From Polynucleobacter sp. (lineage in GTDB: Bacteria > Pseudomonadota > Gammaproteobacteria > Burkholderiales > Burkholderiaceae_D): a DNA stretch of 64,000 nt. This document shows, piece after piece, positions 55,911 through 64,000 of this stretch. Numbering within the stretch: position 1 is the stretch's first letter; every line of letters begins with the position of its first letter. Location of the stretch: positions 52,737 to 116,736 of the forward strand of contig JAIPCX010000007.1 in the NCBI GenBank assembly GCA_021737945.1, written 5' to 3'. The position numbers and the translations under genes are program-made. The notes under the pieces are model-generated. The model searched no databases, was not told the DNA's origin, and was given only the letters and a program-made list of their open reading frames with translations.

Positions 55911-56474
55911 ATGTCTTTGATCAACACCACTATCAAACCATTCAAAACCACCGCTTACCACGATGGGAAGTTCGTTCCTGTTACTGAAGCCAATGTAAAA
56001 GGCCAATGGTCAGTCGTGTTCTTCTACCCCGCTGATTTCACCTTTGTCTGCCCAACCGAACTCGGCGATCTGGCTGACCACTACGATACATTTAAATCGT
56101 TGGGCGTAGAAATCTACGGCGTATCGACTGACACGCATTTTTCTCACAAAGCCTGGCATGACACCTCGGACACGATTAGCAAAATTCGCTATCCGATGTT
56201 GGGCGATCCTACTGGCGCCATCACACGCAATTTCGACGTGATGGTCGAAGAGAGCGGCTTAGCATTACGCGGCACCTTCGTCATCAACCCTGAAGGCCAA
56301 ATCAAAATCGCCGAAATTCATGATGACGGCATCGGCCGTGACGCGACAGAACTACTACGCAAAGTACAGGCTGCACAGTACGTCGCTGCTCATCCAGGCC
56401 AAGTCTGTCCTGCCAAATGGACGCCCGGCGCTGAAACACTGGCACCTTCGCTCGATCTGGTTGGAAAAATCTAA
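55911..56474 (+). CDS. ahpC: Alkyl hydroperoxide reductase peroxidase subunit AhpC
   Basis: Typical 2-Cys peroxiredoxin of 187 residues that reduces hydrogen peroxide and organic hydroperoxides. The peroxidatic cysteine is C47 in [16 protein letters not shown] and the resolving cysteine is C166 in [10 protein letters not shown]. It is followed after 37 bp by ahpF, its dedicated reductase. Confidence 0.97.
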   Translation: MSLINTTIKPFKTTAYHDGKFVPVTEANVKGQWSVVFFYPADFTFVCPTELGDLADHYDTFKSLGVEIYGVSTDTHFSHKAWHDTSDTISKIRYPMLGDPTGAITRNFDVMVEESGLALRGTFVINPEGQIKIAEIHDDGIGRDATELLRKVQAAQYVAAHPGQVCPAKWTPGAETLAPSLDLVGKI

Positions 56475-56511
56475 CTCCTAGATTCGCCATTCATCACATT
56501 ACGAGGTCCTC

Positions 56512-58092
56512 ATGTTAGACGCCGCCATTAAAACTCAGTTGCAAAACTACCTCGATAAAATTACCCATTCTGTCGAGATCATTGCCTCGCTGGACCACAG
56601 CGAAAAATCGCAAGAAATGCGCAGCATGCTGCAAGAAATTGCTGCGCTGTCACCGCGCCTTTCTTTTGAAGAGCGTAATGATGACGCTGAGCGCAAACCA
56701 TCCTTTGCACTTAATCGCGTAGGAAGCAAGTCAGGCGTGCGTTTTGCTGGCATACCTATGGGCCATGAATTCACATCGTTGGTTTTGGCTCTTTTGCAAG
56801 TGGGTGGTCATCCTCCGAAAGTCAGTGACGATGTGCTCGAACAGATACGTCAATTAAAAGGGGAGTATTTGTTCGAGACCTACATTTCTCTTTCGTGTCA
56901 AAACTGTCCGGAAGTTGTACAGGCACTTAATTTAATGGCTGTAGTGAATACCAACATTCAACACGTAATGATTGATGGCGCCTTGTTTCAGGAAGAAATA
57001 AAACAACGTCAAATAATGGCGGTTCCGTCCGTATTTTTGAATGGCGAAATTTTCGATCAAGGTCGAATGACGTTAGAAGAAATTTTAGTGAAATTAGACA
57101 CGGGCGCTACAGCACGCGCTGCCGAAACCATTGACGCGAAAGATGTATTTGACATGCTCATCATCGGCGGCGGTCCCGCCGGCGCTTCAGCAGCGATTTA
57201 TTCGGCTCGCAAAGGTATACGCACAGGTATCGTAGCGCAGCGCTTTGGCGGCCAAGTCCTGGATACCTTAAGTATAGAAAATTTCATTTCGATGAAAGAA
57301 ACTGAAGGGCCTAAATTAGTCTCAGCTCTCGAACAGCACGTGAAGTCGTATGATGTTGATGTCATGAATCTTCAGCGTGCGTCAGCAATCATTCCGGGTG
57401 AACTTATTGAAATCAAACTTGATAGCGGAGCTAGCTTAAAGGCAAAATCCGTAGTGATTGCCACCGGCGCGCGCTGGCGCGAATTGAATGTGCCTGGTGA
57501 ACAAACCTACCGCAACAAAGGCGTAGCTTACTGCCCGCATTGTGATGGGCCGCTGTTTAAAGGCAAACCCGTAGCGGTAGTTGGTGGCGGCAATTCGGGC
57601 GTAGAAGCGGCGATTGATTTAGCTGGCATGGTGAGTCACGTGACCTTGCTTGAATTCGACGCGACATTGCGCGCTGATGAAGTATTGCAACGAAAATTGC
57701 GTAGCCTGCAGAACGTGACGATCATTACTCAAGCACAAACTACAGAAGTGATAGGTGATGGTGTCAAAGTAAATGGCATGCGCTATACGGATAGAGTCAG
57801 CGGTCAATCGAAATCGTTGGAGCTCGAAGGGATCTTTGTGCAGATTGGTTTATTGCCCAATACCGATTGGCTCAAAGGAACCGTCGCTCTATCATCTCGC
57901 GGTGAAATTGAGATTGATGCTAAAGGTCAAACTTCAATCCCTGGTGTATTCGCCGCTGGCGATGTAACCACTGTGCCTTACAAGCAAATCATCATCGCTA
58001 TGGGTGAAGGATCTAAAGCAGCGCTGGGAGCTTTTGATCATTTAATTCGCAGCCCTGTTTCTAGCACTAATACAATTAAACTCGCCGCTTAA
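56512..58092 (+). CDS. ahpF: Alkyl hydroperoxide reductase subunit AhpF
   Basis: Flavoprotein disulfide reductase of 526 residues that regenerates AhpC with NADH. The N-terminal double-thioredoxin domain carries C129-C132 in [11 protein letters not shown], and the C-terminal thioredoxin-reductase-like domain has the FAD motif [19 protein letters not shown] and the CPHC redox pair in [14 protein letters not shown], plus the NADH motif [17 protein letters not shown]. Length and order match E. coli AhpF. Confidence 0.97.
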   Translation: MLDAAIKTQLQNYLDKITHSVEIIASLDHSEKSQEMRSMLQEIAALSPRLSFEERNDDAERKPSFALNRVGSKSGVRFAGIPMGHEFTSLVLALLQVGGHPPKVSDDVLEQIRQLKGEYLFETYISLSCQNCPEVVQALNLMAVVNTNIQHVMIDGALFQEEIKQRQIMAVPSVFLNGEIFDQGRMTLEEILVKLDTGATARAAETIDAKDVFDMLIIGGGPAGASAAIYSARKGIRTGIVAQRFGGQVLDTLSIENFISMKETEGPKLVSALEQHVKSYDVDVMNLQRASAIIPGELIEIKLDSGASLKAKSVVIATGARWRELNVPGEQTYRNKGVAYCPHCDGPLFKGKPVAVVGGGNSGVEAAIDLAGMVSHVTLLEFDATLRADEVLQRKLRSLQNVTIITQAQTTEVIGDGVKVNGMRYTDRVSGQSKSLELEGIFVQIGLLPNTDWLKGTVALSSRGEIEIDAKGQTSIPGVFAAGDVTTVPYKQIIIAMGEGSKAALGAFDHLIRSPVSSTNTIKLAA

Positions 58093-58110
58093 TTAAAAGC
58101 TACATCTACA

Positions 58111-58144
58111 AAAACAAAGCCAGCATATGCTGGCTTTGTTTTTT
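58111..58144. terminator. Bidirectional terminator between ahpF and glcB
   Basis: AAACAAAGCCAGCA and TGCTGGCTTTGTTT form a long perfect palindrome around TA, with T-runs on both sides, between the convergent ahpF and glcB genes. Confidence 0.85.
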
Positions 58145-58156
58145 GAAATTAACTAA

Positions 58157-60358
58157 TCAAGCGCGCATCACTTCTTTTTTAAACTTCAAGCGCCACGCGT
58201 GCAATAGCGGCTCGGTATAACCAGCAGGCTGCTCTAAACCTTTAAACACCAAATCGCTGGCTGCTTGAAATGCATGTGACGTTGACAGATTAATCGCCAT
58301 AGGACGATAAAACGGATCGCCGGAATTTTGGCCATCAACAACCTTAGCCATACGCTCTAGTGTTTCTTTTACCTGCGCCTCGGTCACTACACCATGCAAC
58401 AACCAGTTAGCGATATGTTGACTAGAGATACGCAAGGTAGCGCGATCTTCCATCAGGCTGACATTATGAATATCTGGCACTTTCGAACAACCCACGCCTT
58501 GCTCGACCCAGCGCACCACATAACCCAGAATGCCTTGTGCATTGTTATCTAACTCTTGTTGAATATCTGCCGCTGACCAATTCGGTTTTGCCACTACTGG
58601 AATCATCAATAGCTCATCACGCAATTTCTTCAGCTCAGTTGGAGCATCTACTTTTTCTAATTGCTGCTGAATTTCTGCCACATCGACTTGGTGATAGTGC
58701 ATAGCATGCAATGTCGCAGCCGTTGGTGATGGCACCCAAGCAGTATTTGCACCGGCTTTAGGATGACCAATTTTTTGCTCAAGCATTTCGGCCATCAGGT
58801 CAGGCATCGCCCACATACCTTTACCTATCTGACCACGACCGCGCATACCGGATGAAAGACCCGTCAATACGTTACTGCGCTCATAGGCGGAGAGCCAGGT
58901 GGATGTTTTCATATCCCCTTTGCGCATCATTGGTCCTGCCGTCATGGATGAATGCATCTCGTCGCCGGTACGATCTAAAAATCCGGTGTTAATGAATGCA
59001 ACTCGCTTCGATGCTTCTTGCAGACAGGCCTTCAAATTGGTGGATGTGCGACGCTCTTCATCCATGATGCCTAGCTTAACTGTATTCTCTTTCAAACCAA
59101 GCATGGCTTCAACACGACTAAATAATTCGGCTGCGAAGGCAACCTCTTCTGGACCATGCATTTTTGGTTTAACAATATAGACTGATCCGGTACGAGTATT
59201 TCCTATTGTCTGAGTTGCAGGGCGCTTCAAGTCATGCAGCGCAATCGTGGTTGTTACCACTGCATCCAAAATACCTTCAGGGATTTCTTTGCCATCGGCC
59301 ATGAGAATCGCTGGATTCGTCATCAGATGACCTACATTGCGTAAAAACAGTAATGAGCGGCCATGTAGTTTTACAGTTTGTCCGTTTGCGCCTTTGTACT
59401 CACGATCAGCATTCAATGTACGGTCAAATGTTTTGCCGCCCTTATTGACGCTTTCAACTAAGGTGCCTTTTAAAATACCCAACCAATTTTCATAGGCCAC
59501 CACTTTATCTGTGCCATCAACCACAGTGACTGAATCCTCTAGATCGAGAATCGTCGACAATGCCGATTCGATGACGATATCTGATATGCCTGCGGCATCT
59601 GTTTTTCCGATGGGTGTGTTGCGATCAATGCGGATGTCGATGTGAATACCGTGATTTTTTAACAGTACCGACGAAGGTGACGTCGCTTTACCTTGATAGC
59701 CGATAAATTTTGCCGCGTCTTTTAATCCTACCGCGCTGCCATCCTCAAGCGTAACTACCAATTGACCTGCGTTAACAACATACGTTGTCGCGTTGGCATG
59801 TGAGCCGCTTGATAATGGCGCCGATTGATCTAAAAAATTTCTTGCAAAGGCAATCACCTTCGCACCACGCACAGGGTTGTATCCACCGGCGCGAGTTGCA
59901 CCATCGGTTTCTGGAATCGCATCGGTGCCATACAAGGCATCGTACAAAGAACCCCAACGAGCATTGGCAGCGTTCAGTGCATAACGCGCATTCAAAATTG
60001 GCACCACTAATTGTGGACCGGCCGTTACTGATAATTCAGCATCCACATTTTCAGTTGTCACATTAACCTGTTCAGGTACAGGTACTAAATAACCAACCGA
60101 TTCTAAAAATTTACGGTACTCAGCTACATCAGCAATCGGTCCTGGATGGGCTTTATGCCACCCATCGAGTTCATGTTGCAAACGATCACGCTCGGCTAAC
60201 AAAGCCGCATTTTTGGGTGCTAAGTCATTCGCGATTTGCGCGAAGCCTTTCCAAAACGCGTCACTCGTCAAACCTGTGCCTGGTAAGACCTTGTAATCAA
60301 TAAAGTTCTGAAGAACAGTATCTACCTGCAATCCATGGCAATCAGTTCGTTTAATCAT
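58157..60358 (-). CDS. glcB: Malate synthase G
   Basis: Condenses glyoxylate with acetyl-CoA to malate. From ATG 60358 ([21 protein letters not shown]) with AGGAAAGA ahead, it is 733 residues, normal for the G isoform. Landmarks are [18 protein letters not shown], the catalytic loop [33 protein letters not shown] and [27 protein letters not shown]. An upstream frame to 60424 overlaps the dehalogenase-like gene and is not favoured. Confidence 0.95.
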   Translation of the reverse strand: MIKRTDCHGLQVDTVLQNFIDYKVLPGTGLTSDAFWKGFAQIANDLAPKNAALLAERDRLQHELDGWHKAHPGPIADVAEYRKFLESVGYLVPVPEQVNVTTENVDAELSVTAGPQLVVPILNARYALNAANARWGSLYDALYGTDAIPETDGATRAGGYNPVRGAKVIAFARNFLDQSAPLSSGSHANATTYVVNAGQLVVTLEDGSAVGLKDAAKFIGYQGKATSPSSVLLKNHGIHIDIRIDRNTPIGKTDAAGISDIVIESALSTILDLEDSVTVVDGTDKVVAYENWLGILKGTLVESVNKGGKTFDRTLNADREYKGANGQTVKLHGRSLLFLRNVGHLMTNPAILMADGKEIPEGILDAVVTTTIALHDLKRPATQTIGNTRTGSVYIVKPKMHGPEEVAFAAELFSRVEAMLGLKENTVKLGIMDEERRTSTNLKACLQEASKRVAFINTGFLDRTGDEMHSSMTAGPMMRKGDMKTSTWLSAYERSNVLTGLSSGMRGRGQIGKGMWAMPDLMAEMLEQKIGHPKAGANTAWVPSPTAATLHAMHYHQVDVAEIQQQLEKVDAPTELKKLRDELLMIPVVAKPNWSAADIQQELDNNAQGILGYVVRWVEQGVGCSKVPDIHNVSLMEDRATLRISSQHIANWLLHGVVTEAQVKETLERMAKVVDGQNSGDPFYRPMAINLSTSHAFQAASDLVFKGLEQPAGYTEPLLHAWRLKFKKEVMRA

Positions 60359-60407
60359 ATCGTTGGTCTTTCCTGCGTTAATAATCATAAAAATGCGTTG
60401 GCTTGGA

Positions 60408-61082
60408 CTAACCAGCGCCAACAAAATTCAACAAATCATTCAGAGATGTTCCGCTGCCTTTCGGTGTGACACCTAATTCTTCCATCGGCGCATTCGCACG
60501 ATTCACCCAGAAGGTTGGATAACCAAACCAAGCTGCACCGCAAATGTCCCAGGCATTACTCGACACAAACAACATGTCTCTCGCTGCTAAACCGAAAGTG
60601 TCCGGTCCCAGTTGATACGCTTCAGGTGCAGTCTTGAATTTTTTTACCAGATGCACCGATAAAACAGCATTCAGTAAATCGTCCATCCCGGCAGCATGAA
60701 CGGCCGCATCAAGCATGTCGGGATTGCCATTTGAAAGTATGGCCAGCTTCATCCCACGCTCACGCAAGCGGGTAAGCACATCAAGGCATTCGGGAAAGGC
60801 TGACAGCTTGGCGTATTGACCCATGAGCTGATTCTGCGCATCGAGCGTTAGATCAAGGCCCAGCTTGCGACAAGAGAAAATCAGCGCATCCTGTGTGACT
60901 TCCCAAAAGGGCTTGTAGGTGTTGGAGAGCGTACGCAAGCGGGTGTATTCAATCTGCTTGTCTCGCCAGAGATCCGCCAGCGCGCTACCGCGCCCTGGGA
61001 AAAGTCGCTCCGCCAGCACGCCCATCGAATACACATCGAAGAGCGTGCCGTAAGCGTCAAAAAGAATTGCCTGAATAGCCAT
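60408..61082 (-). CDS. Haloacid dehalogenase type II-like hydrolase
   Basis: A 224-residue HAD-superfamily enzyme. The nucleophile is D9 in [15 protein letters not shown], followed by LSNGNPDML (motif II) and motif [18 protein letters not shown]...[25 protein letters not shown], the signature of L-2-haloacid dehalogenases. Such enzymes hydrolyse 2-haloalkanoates, but phosphatase relatives exist. It precedes glcB by 49 bases on the same strand, so a product such as glycolate/glyoxylate feeding malate synthase is conceivable. Confidence 0.88.
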   Translation of the reverse strand: MAIQAILFDAYGTLFDVYSMGVLAERLFPGRGSALADLWRDKQIEYTRLRTLSNTYKPFWEVTQDALIFSCRKLGLDLTLDAQNQLMGQYAKLSAFPECLDVLTRLRERGMKLAILSNGNPDMLDAAVHAAGMDDLLNAVLSVHLVKKFKTAPEAYQLGPDTFGLAARDMLFVSSNAWDICGAAWFGYPTFWVNRANAPMEELGVTPKGSGTSLNDLLNFVGAG

Positions 61083-61186
61083 GCCATGCCAGATTAAGAA
61101 CCTGGAGACAGTATATTCACACTAAAAATCAATAAGCTTATCGTTCAGTTGATACACTTATGACTTTTAGTCAAAGGTGAGGGAAA

Positions 61187-63763
<2,577 letters not shown>

Positions 63764-63772
63764 TTACGTGTT

Positions 63773-64000
63773 TCAAATTCTCATCGGCATAACGACGTAT
63801 TTGAAATTCGGATCATCGGGAACCGTTATCAATGCTGATGAATTTGCATCGCCCAGAGAAATGCTAACTTGATCGCATTTCAAATTGTTCAAGACATCTA
63901 ACAAATACGTCACATTAAAACCAATGTCGACACTGTCGCCGCTGTAATCGATTTCGAGTTCTTCAACCGCCTCTTCCTGATCGGCATTCGTGGAGCTGAT
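63773..64000 (-). CDS. dnaN: DNA polymerase III beta clamp DnaN (partial, C-terminus only)
   Basis: The last 75 codons of the sliding clamp, ending in FKYVVMPMRI and a TGA at 63773-63775. The visible part (VDIGFNVTYLLDVLNNLKC, ITVPDDPNFKYVVMPMRI) is the third clamp domain and universal C-terminus. The gene continues beyond base 64000. With gyrB downstream it marks the origin-proximal dnaA-dnaN-gyrB region. Confidence 0.96.
   Translation of the reverse strand: MSSTNADQEEAVEELEIDYSGDSVDIGFNVTYLLDVLNNLKCDQVSISLGDANSSALITVPDDPNFKYVVMPMRI

Overview
The window looks like chromosomal DNA of a betaproteobacterium, most likely order Burkholderiales, with moderate GC. The basis is gene content and order: EIIA-Man/HPr/EI beside gshB-gshA, a TorF-type outer-membrane protein ahead of glnK-amt, ubiK-comM, fmt/def opposite LysM-dprA-smg-topB, and the small families DUF1840, DUF3567 and DUF3717. 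A genus cannot be fixed by eye. The right edge carries gyrB and the 3' end of dnaN, so the replication origin probably lies just beyond it. No rRNA, tRNA, CRISPR array, phage or insertion sequence was recognised.

Layout. 1-3.3 kb: AmpG-like transporter (partial) and metX-metW behind a SAM-II-like riboswitch with terminator. 3.3-8.1 kb: a regulatory PTS trio and the two glutathione synthesis genes. 8.3-11.2 kb: ammonium module (TorF-glnK-amt) with a sigma-54 promoter and NtrC-like sites. 11.2-18.2 kb: ubiK, comM, lipoprotein, MFS, DUF1840, alpha/beta hydrolase, rsmB, DUF4390. 18.2-23.5 kb: an NtrY/NtrX-like two-component system and small conserved genes. 23.5-29.1 kb: metH with a second SAM-II-like leader, then fmt and def. 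29.2-37.8 kb: LysM protein, dprA, smg, topB, aminotransferase, MetE-like methionine synthase, DUF3717. 37.8-45.7 kb: B12-radical SAM protein, acyl-CoA ligase, phasin, FAD oxidoreductase, DUF4142, SET protein, folE. 45.9-52.7 kb: an accessory, partly AT-rich island with a YVTN beta-propeller, two different predicted PQQ-dependent sugar/sorbosone dehydrogenases each beside a small cytochrome c, an orphan secreted protein and a decayed third cytochrome c. 52.7-64 kb: TerC, AI-2E transporter, Tim44-domain protein, ahpC-ahpF, glcB, a haloacid-dehalogenase-like gene, gyrB and dnaN.

How the genes work together. Methionine supply is the strongest theme: metX, metW, metH and a MetE-type synthase occur here, and metX and metH share one leader architecture (promoter, SAM-II-like aptamer, intrinsic terminator), implying joint repression when SAM is plentiful. 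fmt and def act on the initiator methionine. The PII/ammonium genes and the NtrY/X-like pair point to nitrogen-status sensing. The 46-52 kb island is best read as a periplasmic oxidation module passing electrons from quinoprotein dehydrogenases to c-type cytochromes. The phasin shows polyhydroxyalkanoate storage.
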